Shown: piece after piece, positions 1-13,479 of the stretch
Position numbering within the stretch: position 1 is the first letter of the stretch
Layout of the letters: each line of letters opens with the position of its first letter
Source: Pogonophryne albipinna
Taxonomy: Eukaryota > Chordata > Actinopteri > Perciformes > Artedidraconidae
DNA length: 64,000 nucleotides
Direction: 5' to 3'
Assembly: GCA_028583405.1 (NCBI GenBank)
Contig: CM053243.1
Location: 21,788,867-21,852,866 of the forward strand
Notes under the pieces: model-generated
What the model was told of the DNA's origin: nothing
Database searches by the model: none
Seen by the model: only the letters and a program-made list of their open reading frames with translations
Translations under genes and position numbers: made by a program

Positions 1-92
1 ACCTCAGAATACCCGTTGGTCTGTTAGTTGGTTGTTTACTCACTAGCCTGAAGTCTTGTGTTTATGAACCACAAACATCTCGTTTTTAAGTA

Positions 93-2147
93 ATGATGCT
101 TTTTTTACGCAGGTGGCGAAAAACAAATCTCCAGGTTCACTTTGAAATCTATAAAGAGAGACTTGGCCTTTACAATTTGGAATTGAAAAACGCACGACAA
201 TCGTTCTTCTCTGACATCATTACCAAAAACAAAAACAACGCACGTGCCTTGTTTGCTACCGTCGACAGACTAACTAACCCCCCAGTGTCAGTAGCCTCTG
301 AATTTCTATCCACCAGGGCGTGCAATGATTTTGCCTCCTTCTTCACTGACAAAATTCAGAAAATCAGACAAGCAGTCAGTGCCTCTGCATCAGGAACAGC
401 AAATGTGTTGTCTCTGTGTCCACTTAACATCAATTCAAATCCTCCTCCTGCTGCCTTGATATTATTCCAACAGGATTTTTCAAAGATGTTTTGCCTTGCA
501 TGGCCTCAGATCTACTTCATATAGTAAACAAATCTCTTCACTCAGGTATTTTTACACAGGCCCTGAAAACTGCAGTCATTAAACCGTTCTTAAAAAAGAA
601 TAATCTAGATGCTTCAGTAATGAACAATTACAGGCCCATATCAAACCTCCCATTTCTAGGTAAAATCATTGAAAAAGTTGTTTTTCAACAGTTGAGTAAT
701 TTCTTGCATTTAAATAACTGTTTCGATGTGTTCCAGTCAGGCTTTCGTCCAAACCACAGCACTGAGACTGCTCTTGTAAAGGTCTTCAATGACATCCACT
801 TAAACACAGACAGTGGCAGAACTTCAGTGTTAGTATTATTAGATCTCAGTGCTGCGTTTGACACTGTTGACCACAACATATTACTAGACCGACTGGAAAA
901 CTGGGTGGGACTTTCGGAAACAGTTCTAAATTGGTTTGAATCCTACTTAAAGGACAGAAAAAACTTTGTTTCTATAGGTAAATACACATCTGAGTTGACA
1001 AATATGACATGTGGGGTACCTCAAGGCTCCATCTTGGGGCCTCTTCTCTTTAACGTCTACATGCTACCACTGGCTCAGATAATGAAGAACAACAAAATAA
1101 GTTACCATAGCTATGCAGATGACACACAAATTTACGTAACAATTTCACCAGGAGACTATGCTCCAATTCAAACACTGAGTAAGTGCATTGAAAAAATCAA
1201 TGACTGGATGTGTCAGAACTTTCTCCAATTAAACAAAGATAAAACTGAGGTAATGGTTTTTGGAGCCAAGGCAGAACGTATAAAAGTTAGCGCTGAGCTT
1301 CAGTCTGCAATGTTCAAAACAACAGATAAAGCCAGAAATCTAGGTGTAGTCATGGACTCTGACCTGAGTTTCAACAGTCACATTAAAACAGTTACTAAAT
1401 CAGCCTACTATCACCTAAAGAATATATCAAGGATTAAAAGACTAATGTCACAGCAGGATTTGGAAAAAACTTGTCCATGCTTTTATCTTCAGTAGACTCG
1501 ACTACTGCAATGGTGTCTTCACAGGTCTCACTAAAAAATCTATTAGAAAGCTGCAGCTGATTCAGAACGCCGCTGCTCGAGTCCTCACTAACACTAAGAA
1601 AGTGGATCACATCACTCCTGTTCTGAAGTCTTTACACTGGCTTCCTGTGTGTCAATGAATAGATTTCAAAATACTGCTGCTGGTTTATAAAGCACTGAAT
1701 GGTTTAGGCCCAAAATACATTTCTGACCTCCTGCTAAATTATGAACCATCCAGATCTCTCAGGTCTTCAGGGACTGGTCAGCTTTCTGTCCCCAGAGTCA
1801 GAACTAAACATGGTAAAGCAGCGTTCAGTTATTATGCTCCAAATATCTGGAACAAACTCCCAGAAACCTGCAGGTCCGCTGCAACTCTTACTACTTTTAA
1901 ATCCAGGCTGAAGACTTTTCTTTTTGTCGCTGCTTTTAATTGAACTATTCATATCTTAAACTGCACTGTAACTTTTATCCATGTATTTTTTCTTTTAATG
2001 TTTATTTTATTAGCTTTTCTTTTTAATGACTGATTTTAAATGCCATTTTCTTAATGTCTTTCATTTTTTGTAAAGCACTTTTTGCCTTGTGTTGAAAAGT
2101 GCTATATAAATAAACTTGCCTTGCCTTGCCTTGCCTTGCCTTGCCTT
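93..2147 (+). mobile_element. 5'-truncated L2/CR1-type LINE, decayed ORF2
   Basis: Non-LTR retrotransposon remnant. The reading frame at 491-1495 carries a reverse transcriptase domain: the block YRPISNLPFLGKIIEK, then SGFRPNHSTETAL, LDLSAAFDTVDH, the GVPQGSILGPLLF turn and the catalytic YADD (codons at 1112-1123). An upstream open stretch at 93-524 is in another frame. After 1495 the frame is broken; the C-terminal segment (DYCNGVFTGL.., LHWLPV.., LWNKLPE-like) continues to about 1942 with a further stop. The element ends in an AATAAA-containing tail followed by a (TTGCC)n microsatellite at about 2118-2147, the kind of 3' end used by L2-like LINEs. Frameshifts and stops mean it is not autonomous. 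The clade call (L2/CR1-like) rests on motif style, not on a search. Confidence 0.85.
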
Positions 2148-5100
2148 TGTTACAGTGTTGAACTCATAGTTTTTCTTCTGAGTATGTTAGTCATCTACAT
2201 TGCACTGAATATTTATAATTGTGCAAGTAATTAGGGTTTCTTTTGAGAGAGGATGGAGTAAACATTGGGTGCAACTAAAATCTTGCTGGGTTACTCTAAA
2301 AAACGAAGATGCTAAAATGGTAAGTTGTTTGCCTTTATAACTTTCTCCACTATGTTTGGCAGTTTATAGCAATTATTTGTATTTGTATGGATTTTTTTGC
2401 ATGGTTACATAAGGACACTGAGTCCAAAATCAAATTGTGAGAAAATATAAAATACTGTTAATAAAAGGGTTGCTTTGATATTTTCAAAATACATTTCTGA
2501 GCTGCCTGATCAATGTCAGTATGTGCAGAGGAGTATTTCAAGGTGAAGTTCTTTTAACCATCTGTCAGTCCTTTAGTCTAAACTTTCATTTCCTAAATGC
2601 CCAACACCTGGAACCCTCTTCTTGGAAAATTCTGCTTTCACCGTATTTCAAGCACAAATTTGAGAAAAGAAAATCATAGAGCAGCAAGAGGGAGTAAACA
2701 AATACATAACTGACAGGAGTGGCAGGAGTGCAAGCATTATCCATTACAGTTATGTTACATTTTTAAAAAGAAAAGATTTTCCACACAATTGTTTACCAAG
2801 AGAGATTGATGTAGTGTCTAAAATGGAGGCACTTTTCACACATAACTGCAACAAAATGTTTATTGTTTCAGTTATTATTTTCAGTGTGCTGTAAAATGGG
2901 TTTGATTATCAATGAGCCAACACATTGCAGTTAGATGTACCCCCTATACTGGTGAACGAGCCTCAGAGCCCACAGAGGGAGGCGTGTGAGGTGTGATATG
3001 AGTTTGTTTTTAATATTACAACAAGCTATATTTTCCTAAGAGATACATTTAGTTTCTCAGCTTCAACAATATTTGTTGACTTTGTGTCAACAAACCTTTA
3101 TTTTTTTATTTTATTGAACTCTATTTTAAAACAGTCTTATGTTGAAAAGCAAGACAGTGATCATAAAGTGATCATGAGTGTGAGTATATGGGATGAATGT
3201 TGGGTGTGAACTAAATCAAAATATTCCTTTTTGCCCATTGCCCACTCCAACACTTGTTGTTGTCCCCAATGTGACAGACCCAGGGTCACAAGTGAGAATA
3301 GACCTTTGGACTTTATTATGGTTTTTTTACTGACATAACCACAATGTAGTTTGTCCCTGTCTCCATATTTGAACACTTACTAACAAATGTCTCTGGCACT
3401 TAGATCCAAACTTATTTGTCACTACTGAAGACAAAATCTTTGAAAAACAGTCACATCTATATAGTCTAATCGTATAATAGGGCAAATTATTTCTGTATTT
3501 TCTTTTTTAAAGAATCAATCAGGAGTAATTTGTCACGGATACATTTTTTGCCTAATGTTTGTGTGCAAGTACTTCAGCAGGAGTGTGTACTCGTAACACC
3601 CAGTGCAACAGTGTGTGAAGATGTGTTTAAATAGTCGTTGGGCAACAAAGTCGTTTTATGGCACAGGAGATTAAGATTTATTTGGCTTCGGGCACAAAGA
3701 CAACACTTGTTAGCGGAATCAATTAATTGTTGATTGTGGTCTTTCAATGGGATTTGTTGACAGCAAGAAGTGGTGAAGAGAAGTTAAAGGTGATTGAATT
3801 TAAGTAATGTTCTCATGAAAGCTTTTTGAGTTTCAGTGTGGTTGAAAAGCCAGATGAACCTTTTGTAATTTTTTCTTTTTCAGCAGCAGCATGATGGTCC
3901 ATTAGGCCCATAGCGTTCTGGTTATGGCACTAAAATGTTTTGGGTGAGTATCAAGTACAGCAGGCAATGGTCTGTAGTGATCACGCAACGTTTATGGTTC
4001 AAGATTTGTTGTTGTCCGTAAAATCTTTAAAGAAAGGACTCCTTTTCATCATTTTGTATCTCTTACACAAACACACCTTCAGAGCACAAGTGTTTGTGTA
4101 CAATATAAGAAGACAGCAGCCTTTCTTTGTCTTCCTGCGACACTGCGTGGATACCTGCAGGCGTAGAACGTCCACAAAATCACTGACATTGACAAGTCAG
4201 TGCCACACCACACCATCAGCATCAATGTCTGGGAACAACTTCACATCCTGTCAAACAGTGTGTTGTGTTAACTGAACTTGGAAGGGTGAGTAAGGCAGAC
4301 TCTGAAGCGTTACTTGATTACTATCGGAAGTGACAGAATATCTTGCCTCCACAATAGTGTCATTGTGAAACAAGCTCACAGTAATTGCACTGATCTAAAG
4401 GATGCTGTATGTTGTGCGACACTATCACATCTTCCTCCAAATTGTGTGTTAGTTTACATGACGTGTTTGTCCCTCACCCATTATTTGCAGCTCTTGGTTA
4501 AGAATTGATTAAGATGTAAACTGCTACACATTTAACTAAAGATATCAAGAGCAAAATAGAACAACTTGGAATCCGTAAAATCCACATCTGGAGTGAAAAT
4601 AGATTTTTATTGGCTTTACAATTTGTTTTTGGTAAAACAGCAAATGCTCACTGCAGTGAAATGGAGTTGGGAGTTGTATTACATCTGATTATTTTATTAC
4701 TCACCATTACATGCATTTGCTCTATGCGTGTTTTTTAAGAAATAACTTCATCCATTTCCCTCAAGATGAGAATTAATGTTATTCTTCCATGCACAATAGC
4801 TTAAGATAAATGATTCATTGAAGTTCATTGAAATTTATTCATTCATTGAAATACATTCATTGAAATTCAGTCAAGAAGAAATCCTAAATTCACAAGCCTT
4901 TCACGAAATATCTTGCTGTTAGTCATGTATTTGAGGTATTTCATGCTGACTCATGTTGGCTCTGCACTTTGAAGCTAAAGTGTATTGCAATTAAGAGAGC
5001 GTGAAAACAAAGACGGCTTTATGGCTGGCTACCTTGGCCATTACCAAAGTGTTTTTGGTTTGAATGCTCTCTGTCGGTTCATCTTTCAAATGTTACCCCT

Positions 5101-5454
5101 TAAGTGTGTTTTCAGTTCATTAATGTTTATTGTAACATTTTGCACACCTAAAATAGTCTTGAATTTTTAATCTTTTTAAAATTGTATTCAGTGTATGTTC
5201 TTTGTCACTTCTGGTTTCATAAAACGAACAAGGCAGCAGCAACAATTAAAGCTTTCAAAACTGTAGTCCACCAACCAATGGGTGATGTCACAGTGACTAC
5301 ATCCACGACTTATGTACAGTGTAAGATAAGTACCTATTTAGACTAACTACATTTCTAACTGTTACAGGTGTACAATAGGTGAGGTATATTGGAAAGTGGC
5401 AAAAGTAACAACATTACCTCCTTGTGTTGATGCTCTCCTGCTCTCAGGGTGTAG
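2148..5454. other. AT-rich spacer, no gene recognised
   Basis: No open frame above about 110 codons with a recognisable domain, and no exon-like frame with splice sites that I could support. The short open frames at 3940-4275 and 4314-4508 have no family resemblance. The stretch at 4810-4870 has a short degenerate direct repeat (attcattgaa units). Confidence 0.6.
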
Positions 5455-5461
5455 ATAAACC

Positions 5462-6947
5462 AGGGATGTAACGATATACCGAATATCGCGGTATCGCGGT
5501 AAATAAACGTCCCAATACCGTCGTGAGACTGACAAAATCTACCGCGATAAAAAAAAAGAAGTTTTAAAAAAATATATATATTTTTTTAAAACACTTTTTT
5601 TTGTTTTAAACCTTTATTTAACCAGATGGTCTCATTGAGATCATCGATCTCTTTTTCAAGAGAGACCTGTCCAACATGGCAGCAAGTAGGTTACAACATG
5701 AACATAAAACAACAGAACACAAAGGGACATCGTATTTATATGGGGGTTATTCCCTATCTTTATTCAAGATCGTGGTATTTAAATTTGAGAGCATACTTTA
5801 TGTATTTATTTCCCTCAAACCCTGTCCTCGCACTCAAATAGTGCCTGCTTGCACTTAGATTTGCTCTGCTTCTGCTCAAACTGTACGCTTGCACTCAGAT
5901 ATATTGCTGTTTACAGATTTGTTCTGCTCTCAGATTTATTCTGTGCGCGCTCGAAACTTTTGTGCAACAATCCTGTCAAAATCCCTCAACCAAGGTGTCC
6001 TTGCGGGTGCGTTCGCTTTACTTATTACAGCGTCCCGTAAGGGCGGTTACTCTTTGGTTTATAAACTCCCGCCCTCCACGGCTTTATAACATAGCATGTA
6101 CTGTTCACGAGAGAGCACGCTCGTGAACTGTCAACGGGGGGGGCGTTGTTATGCCGTGTGTGCATGATGCACCTCGCGGGAGCGCGCACAGCGTAAAGCA
6201 AAACCTCCCAGACATGTGTTGATCTGTACGGCAAAGTACGGTTTGGAAACTATATCATTTCCTTTTGGAGGGCATGCATAACACGGCATAACACCAGAGC
6301 CTCGCTGCGGGGAAACGTTGGCGCTGTTCCGAGTTTGTTCTAATCTGTCAAAAATGACAGACTGCTTTCAGATTTTTCCGTCATTGTTAAATAAAATATT
6401 CGGTTAACGCGACCACTGCTGTCCCAGCAACATCAGTACCAAGCGAGAGAGTTTTTTCCAGAGCAGGGGATATTGTAAATGCCCAAACATCCCAGCTTAT
6501 AAATAGCTGGAAATGTGGACATTCTCATATTCCTAAAAACCTGTCTGATGATGCTGAGTGAGTGACTTAGTGAGTTTGAGTTGAGTTACTTGAAAAACTA
6601 AAGTGAAACTTGATTTATTTTATTGCAGGGTCTGATTATTAAATGTCCTTGTTTATTTGTGAGATGCAGTGGCACAAAGAAAATGCCTACTTTGTTTGGT
6701 AGTACTATAGGTACAAAAACACTGGTTTTCTTGTTCCAGTCTGTTACTGTCACTTTGTTTTTAACAATACTGCTATCCCACTAAAATGCTGTACAAATCG
6801 GACTTATTATTTAATAAAGAAACATTTTCCGAGTAAAAAAAATGTGTATTGAATTTTTTTATTTTTCAATATCGCGATAAATACCGTACCGTGGACTTGT
6901 TATCGCGATATTATCGTACCGTGAGTTTTTGGTATCGTTACATCCCT
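5462..6947. mobile_element. hAT-type DNA transposon, internally deleted
   Basis: Terminal inverted repeats open with AGGGATGTAACGATA at 5462 and close with TATCGTTACATCCCT ending at 6947. The inversion continues loosely as cgcggtat/ataccg. It is flanked by the direct repeat ATAAACC (5455-5461 and 6948-6954), close to the 8-bp target duplication expected of hAT elements. A relic of the transposase C-terminal dimerisation region is readable from 6421: VPATSVPSERVFSRAG, where SERVFS..G is the hAT hallmark. The rest of the transposase is missing, so the copy is non-autonomous. The interior at 5940-6330 is unusually GC-rich for this spacer. Confidence 0.85.
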
Positions 6948-6954
6948 ATAAACC

Positions 6955-8635
6955 ACTGAGGCTGCAGGTAGCCTATATTCAGGCATGACTACAATGACTC
7001 AGAGGCTGAGCTGTGCTGACAGACTGAAACTGCAGACGGGACTTGTGTGCTTCCCATAGCAGACTTGAGAACCAGGACAAGCAGACAGATAGAGAGAGGC
7101 ATCAGCTCTCCCGGTGCTGAGCAGACGGTCTCAGGCCCGGTCACATTACCTCAGCCTGAATGGAGTTTGTCTCCCAGCTGCTCAGCCGAGTCCTCACCCT
7201 GTCACTCCTCTCTATTGGGAACTAATCCTGTCTGAGTTTATGCTGGGAGACATCTGTCAACATGTGTAACGCACTCCAGGAACAAAACTAAAGTCTGTAC
7301 CGTGTGGGAGTTAGCTATCAGTGTCAATACAGCTCAACCTACAGAGAGAAACCGGGTGGGTGATTCCAAGCAATACCAAGAGAGGCAATAAAGGGGAAAA
7401 AATGTGTTGAATTTTCAGCCTGATAAAAGTAAAACCTTTCATATAGTCTGTATTTATGGTTTTTCAAGATCTGGAAATGGCACTGCTTTGAGCTATCTTT
7501 TATTTTTCAAGGATACATAAGACCTTGTTATTATGTTATCAACTGGACTATTGACTGCACTGTTAAGCCTTGAAATGTTAAATATCATAAAGGGCTGAGG
7601 CTTTCAATATGCTGTTCATATAATAACTCTCTCTACATGCTGCAATAAGTGAACTTATTCTTAAGTAATTTTTTGATATAGATATAGTCCCGCATAAGTA
7701 CTTATAACCAAATGTGATCAGCCACATTACATTATAAATAATTCTACAACTAAAGTAACTACCATTTGTTTTAAATAATTGTAGATATTGTGGACGGTAA
7801 CTTGTTTGCTATTCAAGTCTCTTTGTTGTTTGTGAGACAAAACTTTAGGGGAGGTTTGTGTACAGTCACTTTCAAACTCACTCTAATCTTATTTGAGCAG
7901 TGCATAAACTCACAGCAAGCCTGTAGCACCATCTACTGGCTTGAAAAACAACAATTCAAATCTCATCTTCATCAGGCTCATTCATTATTTTTTAAAATAG
8001 CTCAGGATATTCTCTTCTTGGACTTGAAAAATGAGAATATACTTTCAATCTCTTTTTCTGGAGATTCACTTTTAATTTACTTTAAAAGACACACACAAAT
8101 TAAACTCCTAATTTAGTTTTAGGTCCATTTGGAAGGCCACAGTTTTATCACTTGTTGACCTTGATGTTTTTAGCTTAGGAAACACAATAATTATGTTTTC
8201 TGTTATCACTTTCTTTTGGTCTTTATTAAGCCACCTAGATTGAAAGAGTTATTTCCTAATTATGCATCCAACACCTCCTCTTTAAACTTACTGGCTTTCT
8301 TTCACCACTATTTTCTTTCACTTTCAATTACTTCTTATATCTTTGTTGCTCATTCCAGGCAAATAAAAAAGTAACAATCAAGTTTGACACCCAAGTTAAT
8401 GATAAATAGCTTCAGTAACTTTGATGTATCACAGTATCACTTCCTTGATTTTAGATACAGCAGCTAACAAAATCAATCTCCCCCACAAGGTCCACTCAGT
8501 CGCTGTCCCAGAGCTTTGATCTTATCACGCAGGCTGCCTCAGCAGATGGGAGTTGGGAGTTGATGGGAGTTGGATATACTGTACATGTTCAATTTTCAAT
8601 TTTTTTCTTAGCACTGTAAATACGTGTACTCTAAA
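6955..8635. other. Spacer without recognisable gene
   Basis: Open frames at 7047-7235 and 7790-8116 lack any domain I recognise and have no convincing splice context. No RNA gene seen. Confidence 0.55.
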
Positions 8636-8935
8636 TTGGGCTTTTTGATTTGATTTGATTTATTTCGAATGTGTAAAACAATAATACAAAACTGTAACAT
8701 GAGAATTATTACAAAATGTATCAGTGTCAAATTGATATACCAAAATATTACTGATTCTAAATTATGTATAAACAAATAATCTACTTAATTACACATCCGA
8801 CAAGGGGTGGGAAGAAGTTTACACTTATTTAATCCCACCCCTTCTCCCAAAAACGAAATTAATAACATATATATATATATTTGTTTTTCTTTCTTTTTTT
8901 TCTTAAAGAAATACATTTGTTATTGAAAAACAAAA
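8636..8935 (-). repeat. Dispersed repeat, probably a LINE 3' end
   Basis: Begins with repeats of tttgat, contains the inverted pair aaggggtggga/tcccacccctt (about 8802-8845), and runs into an AT-rich tail. A similar hairpin block occurs widely at the 3' ends of fish LINE copies; I infer the family from this and cannot be precise. Confidence 0.45.
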
Positions 8936-10265
8936 AACAAAAACATAAAACAACAAATAAATAAACAGATAAATAATTAAACAAAACATTTAACAATGAA
9001 AAATTATTGTTAAAGTATTAGGAGTATTTACGACTGCTTTTAACTATAATCATGTAGTGTTATAATAGATTACAATGCATTGAAAGAATGTTTATAATGC
9101 ATTATATACATGAAAAAATATAAGCAATAATGCTTTTAAATTAAAGGTCAAGAAAGTACTAAGCATTGTTAATGATATTTGTGTTGATCTGATAAGGATC
9201 TTCCCCCAAGTTGCCATAGCAATTTTCAATACTCTTGAGTCAAAAGCTTTTCTTCAAACCACTGTAGACCTACTATGTTAACTGTGGAGCAACATCAGGG
9301 CCAAATGTTTTGATCATTCAAAAAAATTAAATGTATTTGAAAGTTCAAGTTTTTATCCGGAACCTTGAAAAATACAATTAAATATTCAAACAAAAAAGTA
9401 TTAAAATATCAAAGTATATCAAAAGTATTTGAAATAATTGTTCAGGTTGAATATTATTTTTGATTCAGCAATCTTTTTTTATTTTTATTTTTTAATATTT
9501 CACTTTTATACATCCTTTTTTTTCAGTTGTGAAGTAGAAACATGTACAGACATTTATAAACGGTCTAACACTCCCTTGACTAATAGGGAAAATAACTAAA
9601 TGAGCAGAAATACAAACAATATCCTTTCTCACCAGCACGAATATGACAAACAAGATAACATGTACATTAATGAGGTCATTGGTAGATTCTGTGAGCTTTT
9701 TCACAGACTCATGCTAGCTGTTTTCCCCTTCATCCAGTCTTTGTGATAAATTCATCTTAGTGGCTGCTCCATAAAAATGAATTAGCATATCTCCCCAAAT
9801 GTTGAACTATTCCTTACACACACACAAATGTGTATAAGAATATTCAGATGAAACTGTCTGAGTGAGGAAACATCACTCTTAGCTGCTTTTAGACATATGT
9901 ATTTGAGAAGGGGTCCCAAGTAGTCACAATCTAATAAATAAATAAAGGTATCCCAAGTATTTTATCCGTTGTGTATTTCCCAGCAGTACTAAACACAAGA
10001 ATGTCTTACCACCAAAACCCAATGTCAGTACCAAGAGTTCCAGACACACTCACTATTCAGGTTTAGGCACGTCACAACAAGACAGGGAAACTACAATTTC
10101 AACTTGTTATCATTACCTATGCAGTTTAATATTGCCTTTAAAATAAGCACTATAAAAGTGCACAGGTTCCGGAAATAAATGGTGCCAAACAATTTCAATC
10201 GGCCTATTTGTGCGTGTGTCTCATCAGGATTATGTTCATCCTTATGACAGCTTATTTTACCACAG
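8936..10265. other. AT-rich spacer, no gene recognised
   Basis: Long A/T runs and short frames only. The minus frame at 9492-9704 has no recognisable domain. Confidence 0.5.
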
Positions 10266-10364
10266 GGCGGCGCAGTGTAACCTGAGGCAGAAAGAGGCGT
10301 TCCCAGTCTGGTATCACATGGTAGTCATTTACTGGCAGATGGAGGAAGTGACTCATGTTGCCAG
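10266..10364 (+). other. Exon-like open segment of unknown identity
   Basis: A 99-base open stretch lies between a good acceptor (ttttaccacag) and a donor (AG/gtcagt). In the second frame it reads AAQCNLRQKEAFPVWYHMVV followed by IYWQMEEVTHVA. Composition and splice signals look exon-like. I do not recognise the family and see no partner exons, so it may be an exon of an unseen gene, a relic or chance. Confidence 0.25.
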
Positions 10365-10629
10365 GTCAGTGTGAACAATAACACGGGTGTCATAATCTGA
10401 ATAATATCCACAATCCACAGGACTTGTTACACCACACACTTTCCATATCACTATGCAATAGCCTGAGAAAAACAATATGAGGTTGTGAAATAAAATGCAG
10501 ACTTCATCAGATCTAAATAGAACAGTTTAATGCCAAAAGCCAGAAAAAGTCTTGAAAACCTGCTCTGGAAGAATGGCAAATACTTCTTGTCCTAATGGTG
10601 GGTCTCAAAGATAAAGGGCAGGTGATCAA

Positions 10630-11065
10630 TATCAGAATCAGAATCAGAATACCTTTATTAGTCCCACAGAGGGGAAATTTGCAGCGTTACAGCAGGAAAG
10701 AGCCACAGACAGCTTAGTGATGCATATCTTACATGCGTTAAAAAAAAGTACTAAGATATAATATAATAAACAATATGCTAAAAAAAGATAAAAACTAAAA
10801 AAGTTACATAATTTTCAAAAATACAGATCAAAAACAAATCAAATCTACAAATCAAATCCTGTAGCAGTTCTTAGGATTTAGCAGCCCGGTATATATTACA
10901 GTTATTAAAGATGGCATATGTATATAAAGTATATATTTCGCATAAAGCACATATTGCACATAGTTTGACGGTATTTAACAGCAGCAAGTTACACAATTTA
11001 CAAAATACAAGATACATACCTTGTAACAGTAACAAGGGTTTAGCAGCCAGGTATAAATTACACAG
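10630..11065 (-). repeat. LINE 3' tail, minus orientation
   Basis: Starts with a (cagaat)n run, then the block cctttattagtcccacagag, which on the minus strand is the familiar ctctgtgggac..aataaa..attctg 3' end of a fish LINE. The same signature appears on the + strand at about 13414-13448. Two related segments sharing tttagcagcc (about 10877 and 11039) suggest a short internal duplication. Confidence 0.6.
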
Positions 11066-11069
11066 TTAT

Positions 11070-11520
11070 AGACGTTAGAATTTATCCTGTGGATGAATAT
11101 CCACTGCAAATGATATGGAAATCTTGCCATTACAGTAGCTTCTTCAAAGGTCAGGTACTCATCAAAACCATTAGGAATCCTCTGGGGACCATTCATATCT
11201 GTGACAGCTTCATGCAAATGTAGCCAGAACAAGTTGAGGTATCTCTTTTTCCCTGGAGAGCGGGCAAAAACTGGAAAGATAAGTGTGAAATCAGCCTGTA
11301 AGTCCATGTGGGTAAACTGTTAATCATGTATGCATGTAGCAATACATTTTGATGTATACTCCCTCCTGGGCCTCAGGGTGGCAGACTGCAGTTGGTATGA
11401 GTCCTGTGCCGATCCTCCTTCTGCTCCATCCTTGAGAAAATACACATACTGAGCCCAGAATGGCTCCTGTGTCAATGACCTGCAGTTAACCCTGTGAGAC
11501 ACCTCTGTAGTGGAGAGCAA
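11070..11520 (-). other. Minus-strand coding-like segments, unrecognised
   Basis: The minus strand carries two open segments with plausible acceptors. One begins after ctttccag near 11273 and reads FARSPGKKRYLNLFWLHLHE, continuing for about 45 residues. The other, 11320-11510, includes SLTQEPFWAQYVYFLKDG. Their composition is protein-like rather than random, but I recognise neither, and no donor or continuation is clear. They could be exons of a divergent gene, a relic, or part of a repeat. Between 11520 and 12230 I see only AT-rich spacer. Confidence 0.25.
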
Positions 11521-12229
11521 GAACGTGAGAAGATCAATATAGCCTCACTTGTGACTTTACAATCCAGTTGTTCTGTTTCGGCTGTCTGCAAGGTCCTTTT
11601 CTTCAGAAGACCATTTCCACTAGGTAAAGAAAAACAATAAAAAGGGGAAAGGTCCTCATGGTAAATCTAAAATATGAGACAAAAAGTGAAAATCATGGAT
11701 ACAATTTTAACTTAATATTTAATATCTTCTAACAAAAAAGAAGATACAAGATACTAAGTCATTTTTAGGAGAGGACGTTTTTATATTGTGAGGATAAGTC
11801 AAAATGATGAGATACCAAGTCAATCTATGTAAATTATGAGACACAACCAGTTTTACTATCTCATTATTTCAAGTTAAAAAAATTGAGATAAAATGTCAGT
11901 ACAAAGAGATTCTAATTCAAAGTTGGGAGAACAAGTAAAATGTTGACTTTGCAGTTCAAATTATGATATTTTAAGTTCAAAATACGAGATGAAATCAATA
12001 TCAGGATATATTAAGTCAGATTTACGAGATAGTAAATTGAATCTTTGATTAACCATCCCATAATTTTTGATTTATTAGATGTAATCTATATTCATGCATA
12101 ACTTTTTATCTATATTTTCTTTACCTGGATTAAATGTTCCATTAATTGTTATGTCCAAAAAAGTTGATGACAAAAAAAGAGGAGAAATTCTATGTTAGAG
12201 AATAAACATACATTTTAAGATACCGTACT

Positions 12230-13450
12230 TGCCGTCATACCAAAGAGCTGGTGGTGGTTTTCAGATATCGCCGACATTCTCTCCTCACACCAGTGAAGAT
12301 CCAGGGAGCAGACATTGAGATTGTGAAATCTTACAAATACCTTGGTGTTCATCTGAACAATAAACTGAATTGGACTGATCACTCTGCTGCTCTGTACAAG
12401 AAGGGACAGAGCAGACTGTATATTTTGGGGTGCAGGGGGCACTCCTGCAGACCTTGTATGACTCTGTGGTGGCATCAGCGATCTTCTATGGTGTGGCATG
12501 CTGGGGCGGCAGCATCTCGGCTGCTGACAGGAAGAGACTGAACAGACTGAAGGCCGGCTCTGTCCTGGTGGGTCCTCTGGACACTGTGAGGGTGGGAGAC
12601 AGGAGAATGGCAGCCTGCTTGACAAAGCGTCCCACCCCCTCCAGGACGCTCTGCCTGCACTGTGCAGCTCTTTCAATGACAGGCTGCTGCACCGCAGGTC
12701 CTTTCTTCCTGCAGCGGCCAGGCTGTATAACCACCACAGCCCCTGGTAGACCCCCACACATAAAACAACAAAGACTATAAAACCCCTGTTGTGCAATACT
12801 ACTTATGTCAATTTATAATAATAATAAACGTTATTTATATAGCACCTTTCATGCAAGATGCAGTGCTTTACATAGTAAGACAGATACAAAATAAAGATGG
12901 AGGAACATAATTAAAAACAATTTATAAAAAACAACAAAAAAGAGTCACAGAACCATAAAACAAAAAGCATGAACAGTGTTACCACTAAAATGACCCCAAA
13001 TCAAAAGCCAAATAAAAAAGATAGGTCTCTAATTTACTTTTAAAAACTCCAATGGAGTTTGCTGTTCTAGGATCCAATGGGAGGCTGTCCCACAGTTTGG
13101 GGATATAAAAACAGAAAGCATCCTCCCCAGATTTATTGTGTAATACTTTTGTTACTTCTAAAAGAAATGCCTTAGGGGTTAAGGCTGAGTGTCTTTGTAC
13201 GGTTATACAAATATATACATTTATCATTAATAGATGTGCGATGAAACCACCTTTTATACTTTCACATTCATTTCACATCACAAAACTGTTACTGGAACTG
13301 TATTTTGTAAATTGTGTAATTCCTACTATTTTTTATATATATATTTTTTTATGAATGCTTCTTACATAATATTAAGAAATATTTGGCTGTTTACTTGCTG
13401 TGACAAATGTCAATTTCCCCTCTGTGGGACTAATAAATGTATTCTGATAC
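12230..13450 (+). mobile_element. LINE ORF2 3' fragment, interrupted
   Basis: Open segments at 12251-12541 and 12430-12780 carry the C-terminal part of a LINE polyprotein, for example IVKSYKYLGVHLNNKLNW and YDSVVASAIFYGVACWGG. The frame shifts several times. The 3' end (ttcccctctgtgggactaat plus a tail) lies at about 13414-13448. Between body and tail sits an oppositely oriented LINE fragment (12811-13230). It is a dead, 5'-truncated copy. Confidence 0.75.
12811..13230 (-). mobile_element. L2-type LINE 3' fragment nested in the previous LINE
   Basis: The minus strand reads the LINE ORF2 end (FYIPKLWDSLPLDPRTANSI, then GVFKSKLETYLF) and then a 3' tail with ggtgctatataaa and (att)n. This is the normal 3' end of L2-like LINEs in fish. 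It splits the + strand LINE at 12230-13450. Confidence 0.7.
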
Positions 13451-13479
13451 TGCTCTGATGAGAGCATGGGTGGGAGGAG

